Shown in pieces: positions 1 through 9,575 of a stretch of 64,000 bases of DNA (positions within the stretch are counted from its first letter, which is position 1; every line of letters starts with the position of its first letter). Location of the stretch: NCBI GenBank assembly GCA_900104855.1, contig FNSS01000001.1, forward strand, positions 4,278,001 to 4,342,000, in the 5' to 3' direction. Source of the stretch: Rhizobiales bacterium GAS188. GTDB taxonomy: Bacteria > Pseudomonadota > Alphaproteobacteria > Rhizobiales > Beijerinckiaceae. Below the pieces are notes generated by a model. The model did no database searches and had not been told where the DNA came from. It was given only the letters and a program-made list of their open reading frames with translations. A program made the position numbers and the translations under genes.

Positions 1-2646
1 ATAGGGGAAGCGGTTGCGGATCGAGCGGTCGAGCAGGGGATTGCCCTCGAGCAGCTTCGTCTGCCCGGTGATTTCGATGAGCGCCGCGACCGTGTCGTGC
101 CATTCCTCGCTGATCCGCGCGAAGATCGTCTCCCTGAGGCGCGTATCGGGAACGAGCTTGGCGTAGCGCGAGGCGACCGCGAGGCTGCTCTTCGACAGCA
201 CCATGTCCATATTGGACATGAGCGTCGTGAAGAACGGCCAGTCCCGATACATCGCCTTGAACAACGCCACGCCCTCTTGCGGATGGGCGGCACGCCAGGC
301 CTTCACGGCCGAGCCGAAGCCGTACCAGCCGGGCAGCATCAACCGGCATTGGGCCCAGCTGAACACCCAGGGTATGGCGCGCAGATCCTCGATGCTGCGC
401 GTCTTCTTGCGCGAGGCCGGACGCGAGCCGATATTGAGGGTGGCGATCTCGGTGATCACGGTCGAGGCCCAGAAATAATCCTCGAAGCCCGGCGTCTCGT
501 AGACGAGGTCCCGATAGGCAGCGTAGGCTGAATCCGAGAGCGTCGACATGGCGGCGAGATAATCCTCGCGCGGGGCGTAGTCGTTGGCGTGCAAAAGTGT
601 CGCCTCGAGGGTCGCGGCCGCCAGGATCTCGAGATTGCGCCGGCCCACCTCCGGCTTCGAATATTTGCTGGAGATGATCTCGCCTTGCTCGGTGATGCGG
701 ATCTGGCCGTTCACGGCGCCGCCGGGCTGCGCCAGGATGGCGTCATAGCTCGGCCCGCCGCCACGCCCCACCGAGCCGCCGCGGCCATGGAACAGGCGCA
801 GCTTCACCCCATGGCGGCGGAACACCTCGATCAGGCCGATCTCGGCCTTGTAGAGCTCCCATCCCGAGGTGACGAAGCCGCCATCCTTGTTGCTGTCCGA
901 ATAGCCGAGCATCACCTCCTGCATGCGCTCGCGGCTTTCGACGAGGCGCATATATTCAGGCAGCGAGAACAGCTCGTCCATGACCTTGGCGCAGTGGCGC
1001 AGATCCGAGATGGTCTCGAAGAGCGGCACGATATTGATGTCGCTCGAGCCGTCGGGCCGGACGAGGCCGACCTCCTTGAGCAGCACCGCGACTTCAAGAA
1101 GGTCGGAGACCGATGCGGCCTTCGAGATGATGGAATTCTGGATCGCGGATGTGCCGTAGATGCGATGCGCTTGCGCCGCCGTGCGCAGGATGTCGAGCTC
1201 CGACTGCGTCTCCTCGCCATAGGCGATGAAAGGCGAGGCGAGCGGGCGTGCTGTCGTCAGCTCCTTCGCGAGCAGCGCGATGCGGCCCTCTTCCGGCAGC
1301 TCCCGATACGCGGTGCCCGGCGCCACCGCCTCGAACAGCTCGGCGATGCTGCGTTCATGCACGTCGGAATTCTGGCGCAGATCGATGGTCGCGAGATGGA
1401 AGCCGAAGCAGTCGACGGCCCGGATCAGCTTGCGCAGCCTGCCGCCGGCGAGCAGCTTCGACCTGTTCTGCCGCAGTGACGAGTCGATGATGTCGAGATC
1501 GTCGCGGAGCTCGACGACGCTCTCATAAGCAAGCGCCTCATCGGGTTTTGCCGCAGCGCCGCCTTCGAGCTTGCGCGCCGTCGCCGCGATGCGGCCCCTG
1601 ATGGTCGAGATGGCGAGCCGGTAGGGCTCGTTCTGCCGATGCTCGGAGCGATCCGGCGAACGCTCGGCGAGCGCGCGCAGGCGGGCCGAAGGATGCACGA
1701 GATCGCTCGACAGCGACAGCTCGCCGCCGAGCTTGCCGAGCTCGGCGAGATAGAAGCGCATGGCGCGCGCGCTCTGCATGGCGAAGCTGCGGCGCAGCAC
1801 TTCGGCGGTGACGAAGGGATTGCCGTCGCGGTCGCCGCCGATCCAGCTCGCCGGCCTGAGGAAGGAGGGCACCGCCACCGCCCTGCGGTCGGGTTCGAGC
1901 TCCTGCAGGCGCTCCTCCAGCGCTGCGTAGAGGCGCGGCAGCTCGTCGAGGAAGGTGTGGTCGTAATAGGCAAGGCCGTTCGCCACCTCGTCGAGCACGG
2001 TGAGCCGCTTGCGGCGCAAGAGGCTCGTCTGCCACAGGGTCAGTACGGCCAGGCGCAGCGCCTCCTCGGAGGCCTGCTTCTCCTCCGCGGTCTGCTGGAT
2101 CAGGTCGCGTTCGCCGAGCAGCCTCGCGATCTCCATCTCGCGGTCGAGCGTGCTCTTGCGCCGCACCTCGGTCGGATGGGCGGTCAGCACCGGCCGGATA
2201 TGCGCGCTCTCGAAGAAGCCGCGCAGCTCCGCCATGCCGAGCCCCGCCTGGCGCGCCCGCTCGAGCGCATGCGCCAAGGTTCCGGCGCGCGGCGCCGAGC
2301 CCTGGAGCTGATGGGCACGGGTGCGCCGGATATGGTGCTGGTCCTCGGCCACATTGGCGAGATGCGAGAAATAACTGAAGGCGCGCACGATGCGCAGCGC
2401 TTCTTCGGGCGACAGCTCGTTGAGGATGGCTTCGAGCTCGCGGCGCGCCGGCTCATCACCGTCGCGATGGAAGCGGATCGAGGTCTGGCGGATGCGCTCG
2501 ACCACGTCGAACACGGCTTCGCCCTCCTGGTCGCGCACCGTGTCGCCGAGGATGCGCCCGAGCAGGCGGATATCCTCCCGCAAAGGCGCGTCCTTGAGCG
2601 GTTCTTCCAGCGTGTCGCGCGAGCTCGCATTCAATGCGATCGACAT
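1..2646 (-). CDS. ppc: Phosphoenolpyruvate carboxylase, C-terminus beyond the window
   Basis: Carboxylates phosphoenolpyruvate to oxaloacetate, the anaplerotic feed of the TCA cycle, in the cytoplasm. The reading frame is open from an ATG at 2646 to the left edge, giving 882 residues; the family is about 900-930 long, so only the last few dozen residues are missing. The catalytic histidine motif HPTEVRRKS lies near residue 157 and the glycine-rich [13 protein letters not shown] loop near residue 615. The start is supported by an AAGGAG ribosome site (complement of 2657-2662) about 10 bases upstream and by the conserved N-terminal region that follows. It is transcribed alone; the next gene upstream is separated by a palindromic repeat. 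Confidence 0.96.
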   Translation of the reverse strand, partial: MSIALNASSRDTLEEPLKDAPLREDIRLLGRILGDTVRDQEGEAVFDVVERIRQTSIRFHRDGDEPARRELEAILNELSPEEALRIVRAFSYFSHLANVAEDQHHIRRTRAHQLQGSAPRAGTLAHALERARQAGLGMAELRGFFESAHIRPVLTAHPTEVRRKSTLDREMEIARLLGERDLIQQTAEEKQASEEALRLAVLTLWQTSLLRRKRLTVLDEVANGLAYYDHTFLDELPRLYAALEERLQELEPDRRAVAVPSFLRPASWIGGDRDGNPFVTAEVLRRSFAMQSARAMRFYLAELGKLGGELSLSSDLVHPSARLRALAERSPDRSEHRQNEPYRLAISTIRGRIAATARKLEGGAAAKPDEALAYESVVELRDDLDIIDSSLRQNRSKLLAGGRLRKLIRAVDCFGFHLATIDLRQNSDVHERSIAELFEAVAPGTAYRELPEEGRIALLAKELTTARPLASPFIAYGEETQSELDILRTAAQAHRIYGTSAIQNSIISKAASVSDLLEVAVLLKEVGLVRPDGSSDINIVPLFETISDLRHCAKVMDELFSLPEYMRLVESRERMQEVMLGYSDSNKDGGFVTSGWELYKAEIGLIEVFRRHGVKLRLFHGRGGSVGRGGGPSYDAILAQPGGAVNGQIRITEQGEIISSKYSKPEVGRRNLEILAAATLEATLLHANDYAPREDYLAAMSTLSDSAYAAYRDLVYETPGFEDYFWASTVITEIATLNIGSRPASRKKTRSIEDLRAIPWVFSWAQCRLMLPGWYGFGSAVKAWRAAHPQEGVALFKAMYRDWPFFTTLMSNMDMVLSKSSLAVASRYAKLVPDTRLRETIFARISEEWHDTVAALIEITGQTKLLEGNPLLDRSIRNRFPY

Positions 2647-2742
2647 GATCCGCCTGCTCCTTGCCGGATCGTCACCGGCTATCCGCGGTCCTAACGCACG
2701 ATCCTGCCGACTAGCAAGAACGATACCGTAGGCGCTCTTAAA

Positions 2743-2879
2743 CCTTCTCCCGCTCTTCCGCGGGAGAAGGTGCCGAGACGAAGTCGAGGCGGATGAGGGG
2801 CGGTCGAGCGCTTCACCGGCGTCCCTCATCCGCCCTCACTACGTTCGGGCACCTTCTCCCGCGGAAGAGCGGGAGAAGG
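2743..2879. repeat. Dispersed intergenic palindromic element, family A, copy 1
   Basis: About 137 bases with nested inverted repeats. The outer arms are near-perfect complements (2743-2774 against 2848-2879, built on CCTTCTCCCGCTCTTCCGC), and inner GGATGAGGG/CCCTCATCC arms surround a short centre. A second copy lies at 14435-14571. Mosaic palindromes of this general appearance are common between genes in Rhizobiales (RIME-like elements). No coding sense is visible. Confidence 0.85.
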
Positions 2880-2890
2880 AGAGGCCCCCC

Positions 2891-3889
2891 TCACCTCTCC
2901 GGCGTCTCGGTGAACAGCGCGTCGCCCCAGGCGGCGCGCCGCAAGCTCGCATAGGCATCGCGATCGCGCCGGGGTGCGACATGATCTGCGAGCCGCCCAT
3001 CCTCGGTGCAGACGCGGCAGGTCGCCTCGACCTTCGAGACCCGCACCCGCGAGATGATGCGCGCAATTGGCCTGATCTCCAGCGGCCGCTTGCTGAAGGC
3101 GAGATAGGCATAGGGCTCGTCCTCGAAGGGCAGGCTCGCCTCCTTGACCAGGCGATGATCGCGCGAACGCGGCAGGCGTTCGCCAAAATGGCACCATTGC
3201 GGCGCGACGATCGGGCAGGCCATCGCGTGCGGACACGGTGCGACGAGCCTCGCTCCGGCCTCGATCAAGGCGTCCCGACACAGGATTATGCGGCGAAAGC
3301 CTTCGGGCGTGCCGGGCTCGACGAACACCAGTAGACCATCGGCGAGCGACCAGAGCCGGCGCGCCGCGGCGGCGATCTCGCGCTCTTGCAACTCGACCAG
3401 CGCATAGCTCATCAGCACGAGGTCGGCCTGCGGCAAGAGGTGCTGCGCTTCGGCGAGCCTGCCATGGACGAGCTTCGCCTCGGCGAGCGCACCAAGGCCG
3501 CTGTCCCGGCCGAGGCGGCGCGCCGTGTCGAGGAAGAGCCGGTTGGCATCGACAAGGGTCAGGCCGCTGAGACTCGGCCAGAGCCCGAGCGAAGCAAAGC
3601 TCGCCGTGCCCGGCCCGGCGCACAGATCGAGCAGGCTCGATGGCTGGAAATCCGGCATGAGCTCGCGCACCGCGCTCAAGGCCGCGCTCGTCGCAGCGTA
3701 GGTCGCCGGCAGGCGCGCCAGCAGATAGGCCGCCACATCCGGCGCCGAGCTGATGGCCCGCTGCGATGCATGCCCGCCCCGATAGGCTTGCGAGATCGCG
3801 GCGGCGCGCTGCGCGATGTCGGCGCGCGACAGGCCGGTTGCGAAATCCTCGATCGCGAGCTTGAGGGCGGAAGGCAGCGGAAAGCTCAT
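2891..3889 (-). CDS. Rsm22/METTL17-type small ribosomal subunit methyltransferase-like protein
   Basis: 332 residues of the Rsm22 family, SAM-binding proteins tied to small ribosomal subunit maturation (mitochondrial in eukaryotes). The SAM-binding motif LLDLCAGPGTASF is at residues 86-98. Four cysteines, C219, C225, C233 and C291 (or C294), have the spacing of the iron-sulfur cluster described in mitochondrial Rsm22/METTL17 proteins, so a [4Fe-4S] site is likely. The ATG at 3889 gives the normal family length. It is followed upstream by the phosphatase gene in the same direction with a 28-base gap. Assignment to the family is confident; the substrate in bacteria is not established from sequence. 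Confidence 0.85.
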   Translation of the reverse strand: MSFPLPSALKLAIEDFATGLSRADIAQRAAAISQAYRGGHASQRAISSAPDVAAYLLARLPATYAATSAALSAVRELMPDFQPSSLLDLCAGPGTASFASLGLWPSLSGLTLVDANRLFLDTARRLGRDSGLGALAEAKLVHGRLAEAQHLLPQADLVLMSYALVELQEREIAAAARRLWSLADGLLVFVEPGTPEGFRRIILCRDALIEAGARLVAPCPHAMACPIVAPQWCHFGERLPRSRDHRLVKEASLPFEDEPYAYLAFSKRPLEIRPIARIISRVRVSKVEATCRVCTEDGRLADHVAPRRDRDAYASLRRAAWGDALFTETPER

Positions 3890-3917
3890 CCTCGCGCCTC
3901 CGCGATCGGCTCTAGCC

Positions 3918-4373
3918 TCATTTGCGGAAGCGCTCGACGATGCGCGCCTCGAGCCCGTCGCGCACGGCCCGATAGGCGTCGAGCACGCGCTCGCGCGCTC
4001 CCGTCTCGCGTGTCGGGTCGGGCGTCGGCCAATACTCCACCTTGATCGACAAGGTCCGGGTCAGCTCGAGGGCGCGGTGATGCGCCTGCGGGCTGAGCGT
4101 GACGGCGAGGTCGAAATTCAGCCCCTCCCAATCGTCGAGCTCCTCGATGGTCTGCGGCTTATGGGCAGTGGCGTCGATGCCGATCTCGTCGAGCACCGAT
4201 ACCATGAAAGGGTCCTTCTCGCCCTCGAGCGCCCCTGCCGAGCGCACATAGAGCGAGCGGCCGAAGAAATGCTTGGTGATGGCCTCCGCCATCGGTGAGC
4301 GTACCGCATTGTGCGAGCAGACGAACAGCACGGATTGGATCGCGCGGGCCGGCGCGGCGAAAGGGAGCGCCAC
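3918..4373 (-). CDS. Low molecular weight phosphatase family protein
   Basis: 151 residues with the LMW protein-tyrosine-phosphatase/arsenate-reductase fold. The P-loop C-x5-R signature is at residues 19-25 (CSHNAVR) followed by SPMAE, and a DP motif supplying the likely general acid D119 is near the C-terminus. In alphaproteobacteria this gene commonly follows hisD and a UPF0262 gene, as here, with a gap of 7 bases to UPF0262, so it is probably cotranscribed with them. Whether it acts on phosphotyrosine, another phosphoester or arsenate cannot be decided; the lack of further cysteines near the active site argues against a thioredoxin-type arsenate reductase. Confidence 0.85.
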   Translation of the reverse strand: MALPFAAPARAIQSVLFVCSHNAVRSPMAEAITKHFFGRSLYVRSAGALEGEKDPFMVSVLDEIGIDATAHKPQTIEELDDWEGLNFDLAVTLSPQAHHRALELTRTLSIKVEYWPTPDPTRETGARERVLDAYRAVRDGLEARIVERFRK

Positions 4374-4380
4374 CTCGCTC

Positions 4381-4866
4381 TTACCCTTTCCAATGCAGCG
4401 CCGCGATCAGCGTGAACAGCCGTCGCGCCGTATCGAAATCGATGTCGATCTTGCCGTCGAGGCGCTCGATCAGCGAGGTCGCGGCTTCGTCATGCAGGCC
4501 GCGGCGCCCCATGTCGATCGCCTCGATCTCGGAGGCCGAACGCGTGCGGATGGCGCCGTAATAGCTCTCGCACATCAAGAAATAATCCTTCACCAGGCGC
4601 CGCAGCGGCGACAGCGACAGGAGATGGGCGATGACCGGGGAGCCGTCGGCTTCGGTGACGTCGAGCAGCAGCTTTTGCTCGTGCAGCGCGATGGAGAGCC
4701 GATAGGGCCCTCCGTCATGACCAGGCACGATGAAGCTGTTGTGCTCGATCAGGTCGTAGATGGCGATGGCGCGTTCCTGCTCCTGATCGGGAAGCGAACG
4801 GCCGATCGAGGCCTCGTCAAGCGAGACCGAGACGAGATGCGTCTTCCGGCCGTGCTCGGCGCTCAT
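4381..4866 (-). CDS. UPF0262 family protein
   Basis: 161 residues, matching the length of the UPF0262 family, an alphaproteobacterial family of unknown function. The ATG at 4866 (MSAEHGRK) is chosen over an upstream in-frame ATG at 4965 because the latter would overlap hisD by about 95 bases and adds non-conserved arginine-rich sequence. The preferred start lies 5 bases after the hisD stop, consistent with translational coupling. Position between hisD and the LMW phosphatase is the usual arrangement. No catalytic motif is evident. Confidence 0.88.
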   Translation of the reverse strand: MSAEHGRKTHLVSVSLDEASIGRSLPDQEQERAIAIYDLIEHNSFIVPGHDGGPYRLSIALHEQKLLLDVTEADGSPVIAHLLSLSPLRRLVKDYFLMCESYYGAIRTRSASEIEAIDMGRRGLHDEAATSLIERLDGKIDIDFDTARRLFTLIAALHWKG

Positions 4867-4870
4867 GCGC

Positions 4871-6166
4871 CTAACCCCAATTGAGCCTCGCGGAGACCGA
4901 GCGTGCATGCGCGTCGAGCCCTTCGGCCTCGGCGAGCGCGATGGCGGCCGGGGCGAGCTCGGCAAGGCCTGCGCGCGTCGCGTCGAGGAGCGTGGTGCGC
5001 TTCATGAAATCGAGCACGCCGAGGCCCGAGGAAAAGCGTGCGGTGCGCGCCGTCGGCAGCACGTGATTGGGCCCCCCGACATAATCGCCGATCGCTTCGG
5101 GCGTATGATGGCCGAGGAAGATCGCGCCGGCATTGGTGATGCGCGCCGCGAGCGGCTCGGGCCGGTCGGTGGCGATCTCGAGATGCTCCGGCGCCAGGCG
5201 GTCGACGAGCGCGATCGCCTGCTCGAGCGACGGCACCAGGATCACCGCACCGAAATCGCGCCAGCTGGCGCCGGCGATGGCGGCGCGTGGCAATTCGGCG
5301 AGGCGCGCGGCGACACGCTCCTCGACGGCGGCCGCCAGCGCCGCATCATCGGTGACCAGGATCGACTGGGAGGCCGCGTCGTGCTCGGCCTGCGCCAGGA
5401 GGTCGAGCGCCACCCAGTCGGGATTGGCGGTGCGGTCGGCGAGCACCACCACCTCGGAGGGGCCTGCGATCGAATCGATGCCGACGAGGCCGAAGACGCG
5501 GCGCTTGGCGGCCGCCACAAAGGCATTGCCGGGTCCGACGATCTTGGCGACCTTGGCGATGGAGGCCGTGCCGTAGGCGAGCGCTCCGACCGCCTGCGCG
5601 CCGCCGATGCGATAGATCTCGTCGATGCCGGCAAGTCTCGCCGCGGCGAGCACCAGCGGGTTCTGGCGTCCTTCGGGAGAGGGTGCGACCATGACGATGC
5701 GCTTGACGCCCGCGACCTTGGCCGGCACCGCATTCATCAGCACCGAGGAGGGGTAGCTCGCCGTGCCGCCCGGCACATAGAGCCCGACCGCCTCGATCGG
5801 CGTCCAGCGCAGGCCGAGCTTCACGCCCAGAGCATCGGTGAAGTGATCATCCTGCGGCAGCTGGCGCAGATGGAAGGCCTCGATCCTCTGCTTGGCGAAG
5901 CTCAGCGCCTCGAGAGCCGGGCGCGGGCAAGCTTTCGCGGCGGCCTCGATCTCGGCCTCGCCGACCCGCAAGCTCGCGGGCTCGAGCTCGAGCCGGTCGA
6001 AACGGCGCGTATATTCGATCACCGCCGCGTCGCCGCGCGCCGCGACCTCGCGCAGGATCGCCGCCACGACCGCCTCCACATCCTCGGAGGCCTCGCGCTT
6101 CATGGCGATCAGGGCCTGGAACTTCTCCTCGAAGCCTGGCTCTGCGAAATCAAGCCGTTGCGCCAT
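4871..6166 (-). CDS. hisD: Histidinol dehydrogenase
   Basis: 431 residues, full length. Catalyses the last two steps of histidine biosynthesis, oxidising L-histidinol to L-histidine with two NAD+ and a zinc ion. The conserved segments [16 protein letters not shown] and [11 protein letters not shown] are present, and [16 protein letters not shown] contains the Glu/His pair region used in catalysis. It is the second gene of DUF2948-hisD-UPF0262-phosphatase, all on the minus strand with gaps below 10 bases, so a single transcript is likely. Other his genes are not in this window, which is normal for the order. Confidence 0.97.
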   Translation of the reverse strand: MAQRLDFAEPGFEEKFQALIAMKREASEDVEAVVAAILREVAARGDAAVIEYTRRFDRLELEPASLRVGEAEIEAAAKACPRPALEALSFAKQRIEAFHLRQLPQDDHFTDALGVKLGLRWTPIEAVGLYVPGGTASYPSSVLMNAVPAKVAGVKRIVMVAPSPEGRQNPLVLAAARLAGIDEIYRIGGAQAVGALAYGTASIAKVAKIVGPGNAFVAAAKRRVFGLVGIDSIAGPSEVVVLADRTANPDWVALDLLAQAEHDAASQSILVTDDAALAAAVEERVAARLAELPRAAIAGASWRDFGAVILVPSLEQAIALVDRLAPEHLEIATDRPEPLAARITNAGAIFLGHHTPEAIGDYVGGPNHVLPTARTARFSSGLGVLDFMKRTTLLDATRAGLAELAPAAIALAEAEGLDAHARSVSARLNWG

Positions 6167-6173
6167 GCCGCTC

Positions 6174-6587
6174 TCAGTCGCCCAGGCCGAGCGGGATGGG
6201 GATCATCTCGTCGAGATCCTTCATCAAGGCCTCGAGGCACTCGACCTCGAGGCTGATCGCCTCTCCGCCGAGGAAATGCAGCATGACGATGCCGGCCGGC
6301 GCCGTCGTCGGCTCGAAGGTGATGGCGAGCAGATCGAGGATCCGGCTTTTATCGGCGACATCGAAGCCGATATGCTTGGCCGAGAGCACGCGCTCGAAAT
6401 GCATGCCGGAATGGCAACGCCCGTCGATATCGGGAGGCGCCTCGCGGCATTTGCGATGAAACACCATGACGAAGCGCAGGCGCGCCGGCAGATAGGCGAC
6501 ATCCGCAAGCAAAAGACGGGCATCCTGGAGATGAGCGGAGATGACCGCGAGGTCCTCCGTATCGAAAGCCGCGAGTGAGAGCGCCAT
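6174..6587 (-). CDS. DUF2948 family protein
   Basis: 137 residues from the ATG at 6587 (MALSLAAF); an ATG four codons upstream (6599) is possible but lacks a better ribosome site. Belongs to DUF2948, a small alphaproteobacterial family of unknown function with the typical opening pattern ...DLAVISAHLQDA... and a middle block around RLRFVMVFHRKC. It precedes hisD by 7 bases and probably heads the operon. Function unknown; conserved linkage to hisD is the only clue. Confidence 0.85.
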   Translation of the reverse strand: MALSLAAFDTEDLAVISAHLQDARLLLADVAYLPARLRFVMVFHRKCREAPPDIDGRCHSGMHFERVLSAKHIGFDVADKSRILDLLAITFEPTTAPAGIVMLHFLGGEAISLEVECLEALMKDLDEMIPIPLGLGD

Positions 6588-6660
6588 GGAAACCACCATC
6601 TGCTGGGCGCGAGAGCCGTCGCCGCTCTATCCGCTCGCCAGCCCGGGCGCAATGGCGGCC

Positions 6661-6696
6661 TGCTCGCAGCCCTGCTTCCAGCCCTGCTTGCAGCCC
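6661..6696. repeat. 12-bp tandem repeat, three units
   Basis: Three imperfect copies of a 12-base unit (TGCTCGCAGCCC, TGCTTCCAGCCC, TGCTTGCAGCCC) in the gap between the divergent DUF2948 and DUF805-like genes. One of many short tandem duplications in the window. Confidence 0.8.
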
Positions 6697-6783
6697 TCTT
6701 GGAGAAGCGCCGCCAACCGTCAGTCGGGCCAATCCTAAGCGTTGAGGCAAGCAATCCTTCACCCATTTGCGGGAGCGTGCGGC

Positions 6784-7368
6784 ATGTCCGGTTTCGATCA
6801 GTTGCGGAGCGCCGCTCCCGCGGGAGCCGCTCTCATGTTGAGCTCGCAAGGGAGGGCTTCGCGGCGCCAATGGTGGCTGGGCCATCTCTGGGCGGCGCTG
6901 TTCGCTTGCCTCGGATTCCTCGGCGGAGTGGGGGTTTTGATCTCTTTTGCCCTCCAATTCGGCCTCGATCCTGGCGAAACCGGGGGCAAAATGCTGGTTT
7001 TGGCCGCCGGCCTATCCTGTTTGCTGCTGTTCGCCGGCGCCTCGAACGCGCTCTGCCGCCGGCGGCTGAATGAGCGGGGCGAGGCGCACGACCTGGTCGA
7101 TGCCGTCATGGGTCTCGCGGCGCTCTGGCTCGCGCTAGCCCTCTATCATGGCGCCCGCGCCCTGCTCATCGGCCATTGGCCGCTGCCGGGGCTGCCGCAA
7201 TGGCTGTTGGCCGTCGTCGCCGCCTCATGCTGCGCCAGCCTCGCGGCGCTGGTGCTCGAATGCGGGGTCTTCGAGCATATGAGCCTCACCGAGCTCTGGC
7301 GCGGCAGGCGCGAGCCGGATGGCATCTGGCGCCGGGGCTGGGACCGCGGGCGTCCCGCCCGCTCTTGA
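6784..7368 (+). CDS. DUF805-like inner-membrane protein
   Basis: 194 residues from the ATG at 6784 (MSGFDQL); an upstream in-frame ATG at 6742 would add 14 residues. The motif GRASRRQWWLG resembles the GR.SRRQFW start of DUF805 membrane proteins, and four hydrophobic segments follow (about residues 33-55, 65-85, 105-128 and 140-162). The last nine or so codons lie inside a family B palindromic repeat, so the natural C-terminus has been replaced or extended by repeat sequence. Function unknown. Confidence 0.65.
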   Translation: MSGFDQLRSAAPAGAALMLSSQGRASRRQWWLGHLWAALFACLGFLGGVGVLISFALQFGLDPGETGGKMLVLAAGLSCLLLFAGASNALCRRRLNERGEAHDLVDAVMGLAALWLALALYHGARALLIGHWPLPGLPQWLLAVVAASCCASLAALVLECGVFEHMSLTELWRGRREPDGIWRRGWDRGRPARS

Positions 7369-7423
7369 GGCGGCGAGGGGCGCGCCGCCGGGAAGAAGGG
7401 CGACCGAGACGGTCGCGGTCCCA
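7339..7423. repeat. Dispersed palindromic element, family B, copy 1 (inverted orientation)
   Basis: Begins TGGGACCGCGGGCGTCCCGC and ends with the complementary GGTCGCGGTCCCA, with a GGGCGACCGAGACGGTCGC hairpin inside. Related copies: 7881-7967, 12619-12755, 16952-17036 and 46677-46762. It overlaps the 3' end of the DUF805-like gene. Confidence 0.85.
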
Positions 7424-7479
7424 GGAGCTCCTGGCAGCCCTCGCGATCCATCCCATATGAGCGCTGATTGGCCGCCACG

Positions 7480-7839
7480 ATGGAGCGACCTCACGTGATT
7501 CAGCAATTGCGCATCTACGAGATTTTCGAGCACAACAAGGCGGCCTTCCATGCGCGCTTCCGCGACCATGCGATGCGCATCATGGCGACATACGGCTTTC
7601 GCTTCCTCGCTTTGTGGGAGACGAAGAGCGAGAGCAAGTCCGGAGAGAGCAGGACCGAGCTCGCCTACATCCTCGAATGGCCCGACGAAGCGGCGAAGAC
7701 TGTCGCATGGGCCGCCTTCATGAAGGATGAGGAATGGGCGCAGATCAAGCGCGTCACCTCGGCCGAACATGGCACCCTCGTCGGCGGCATCGAGGACAGG
7801 CTCTTGACCCTGACGGCCTATTCGCCGGCACTCGGCTGA
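7480..7839 (+). CDS. NIPSNAP family protein
   Basis: 119 residues from the ATG at 7480 (MERPHVIQQLRIYEIF), with an alternative ATG at 7468. A compact ferredoxin-like alpha/beta-barrel protein: the opening QLRIYEIFEHNKAAFHARFRDH is typical of NIPSNAP proteins, a dimeric fold shared with antibiotic-biosynthesis monooxygenases. It lies between two family B repeats, so it is probably transcribed alone. Biochemical role is unknown for most bacterial members. Confidence 0.8.
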   Translation: MERPHVIQQLRIYEIFEHNKAAFHARFRDHAMRIMATYGFRFLALWETKSESKSGESRTELAYILEWPDEAAKTVAWAAFMKDEEWAQIKRVTSAEHGTLVGGIEDRLLTLTAYSPALG

Positions 7840-7880
7840 AGGGGCTTCGGCTCGAGCGGGGACGGGCGTGGCCGCAACCC

Positions 7881-7967
7881 TGGGACCGCGACCGTCCCGG
7901 TCGCCCTTCCTGCCAGCGATGTCGGCCTCGCCGTCCGCAAGTGCGGGCGAGGACGCCCGCGGTCCCA
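7881..7967. repeat. Dispersed palindromic element, family B, copy 2
   Basis: Starts TGGGACCGCGACCGTCCCGG and ends GGACGCCCGCGGTCCCA. Two hairpin modules (CGACCGTCCCGGTCG and GCGGGCGAGGACGCCCGC) are joined by a variable spacer, in the opposite orientation to copy 1. Confidence 0.85.
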
Positions 7968-7994
7968 ACGCTGGGAACGCGATCGCCGGCGCGG

Positions 7995-8846
7995 TCATTG
8001 CGGAGCCGGTGAGGCCTTCTCCGCCTGCCAGGACAGAAGCGCGTCGACGGCGTTCTGCCAGACCCTATTCTTGAGGTCGATGACGGGTGGATTGGTCAAT
8101 TCCACCGTGATTGCCGCTTTCTGGCCGCAGCCTTGGACGAGGCGCGAGACCTTGATCTCGCCATCGCTGAAATAGGGATCGCCTTCGCCGTTGCGCGCGT
8201 TCAGCGTCGGGCCGATCCCCGACACCTCATAAATGGCCTCGACCACCTTGGCACTCTTGAGCGCATCGGTCAGCCGGTCGCGCTCGGCATCGATGTCGGG
8301 CGCGATATGATGGGTGACCTGCCCGGTATAGCGGTTGAACCCGACATCGCGGTCGAAGGTCGCAGCTCCCAGCCAGACCGAGCGGCCTTCCTCACCTTTC
8401 TTGAGCACCTCCCAGAAGCGCACATGGTTGCGCCGGCCGGCGCTCTTGCCGTCCGGCTTCTCGAAGGCCAGGTCCTCGCGTCGGCCTTCGTAATAGAGCG
8501 TCGAGACCGGGGCGTCCGGATAGGGGCGGTCGAGGAGCACGCTGCCGATGATCTTCAGGCTCGAGCGGAAGGTGATAGGATCGGCCGGATACCATTCGGC
8601 CGCATGCATGGCGCACACCACATCCGCTTGTGAGCCGACGAGGCCGATATTCAGCGGATCCGCCGGAAAGCCTTGCGCGGTGCGCGTTACCATGGGCAGG
8701 CCCGCGAGCCCTTTCTGGTGCTCGTAATGCGTCCAGAAGCTCGGCAGCACCAGATAGGCGAGAAGCCCGTATGCGGCGAGGGCGACGATAAGACCGATCA
8801 GGAGGATCCTGAGCTTCGAATGATGCGCGGCGAGAGAGATCCGCAT
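7995..8846 (-). CDS. LssY C-terminal domain membrane-anchored protein
   Basis: 283 residues from the ATG at 8846 (MRISLAAHHSK). One membrane anchor lies at about residues 13-34, followed by a periplasmic LssY_C-type domain, recognised by the order DPLNIGLVGS, AAEWYPADPITFRSSL, PVSTLYYEGRREDLAFEK and RRNHVRFWEV. LssY was named in the Legionella lss secretion locus; in other bacteria the domain often occurs with PAP2 phosphatases or DedA proteins, which are absent here. The start is 29 bases from the stop of the upstream esterase gene, so the two may share a transcript. Function unknown. Confidence 0.75.
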   Translation of the reverse strand: MRISLAAHHSKLRILLIGLIVALAAYGLLAYLVLPSFWTHYEHQKGLAGLPMVTRTAQGFPADPLNIGLVGSQADVVCAMHAAEWYPADPITFRSSLKIIGSVLLDRPYPDAPVSTLYYEGRREDLAFEKPDGKSAGRRNHVRFWEVLKKGEEGRSVWLGAATFDRDVGFNRYTGQVTHHIAPDIDAERDRLTDALKSAKVVEAIYEVSGIGPTLNARNGEGDPYFSDGEIKVSRLVQGCGQKAAITVELTNPPVIDLKNRVWQNAVDALLSWQAEKASPAPQ

Positions 8847-8875
8847 CTTTCCGAACTTCTCACCGGGAGCCGGCC

Positions 8876-9565
8876 TCAGGGAGGCGGGCGGCGCGCGGCT
8901 CGCGCGAACGCCGCCGCGATGAACTCGCCGCCCTGGCGCAGGCCTTCGCCGTCGATGCCATGGCCGAGCCCGAGCGAGAGATGCCATTCGCATGGGATCT
9001 CCGCCTTGGCCAAGGTCTCGGCGGCATCGAACAGCGCCGTCACCGGGATCAGATCGTCGGCCTCGCCATGGATGAGCAGGATGGGCGGCTTGCCTCGCGC
9101 CTCGGCCGCCAGGCTTTCGGGACCCTTTCCGGATTCGAGCACCAGCAGGCCCGAATAGCCGACGATGGCGGCCGGAGTGACGGCGCGGCGCAGCCCCGTA
9201 TGCAGCGCCATCATGGTGCCCTGGCTGAAGCCGACGAGCGCCAGCGCCGAGGGCGGCAGGGCGTGGCGCTGCAATTCGGCGTCGAGAAAGGCATCGATCA
9301 AGGGCCGGGCCTGGGTCACGCCTTTCCAGCGCTCGCCCGGGTCGCGCAGGGTCAGCGGAAACCATTGGCGGCCGACGGGGCTCATCGGCATGCGCTCGGG
9401 GGCGTTGGGAGCGACGAAGGCCGCATGCGGCAAGACACGCTGCCATTGACGGCCGATCTCGATCAGGTCCTTGCCGTCGGCGCCATAGCCATGCAGCAGC
9501 ACCACGAGTTGCTTCGGGGCGCCCGAGCGCGGCGCGATACGCGGGCCGTCGAGGGGAGGGGTCAT
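8876..9565 (-). CDS. Alpha/beta-hydrolase, carboxylesterase/phospholipase type
   Basis: 229 residues of the carboxylesterase/acyl-protein-thioesterase-like family (Abhydrolase_2). The oxyanion region LLHGYGADGKDL, the nucleophile elbow GFSQG, an aspartate in HGEADDLIPV and the C-terminal GLGHGID histidine form the expected Ser-Asp-His triad. Such enzymes hydrolyse short to medium acyl esters or lysophospholipids in the cytoplasm. It lies between an RraA-like gene (10 bases upstream) and the LssY_C gene, all on the minus strand. Confidence 0.88.
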   Translation of the reverse strand: MTPPLDGPRIAPRSGAPKQLVVLLHGYGADGKDLIEIGRQWQRVLPHAAFVAPNAPERMPMSPVGRQWFPLTLRDPGERWKGVTQARPLIDAFLDAELQRHALPPSALALVGFSQGTMMALHTGLRRAVTPAAIVGYSGLLVLESGKGPESLAAEARGKPPILLIHGEADDLIPVTALFDAAETLAKAEIPCEWHLSLGLGHGIDGEGLRQGGEFIAAAFARAARRPPP

Positions 9566-9575
9566 CGATGGCTCG

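Noticed and set aside
97-2694. Several plus-strand frames in the first 2.7 kb
   Set aside because: All lie opposite ppc, whose frame is open to the window edge and carries the HPTEV and FHGRGG motifs.
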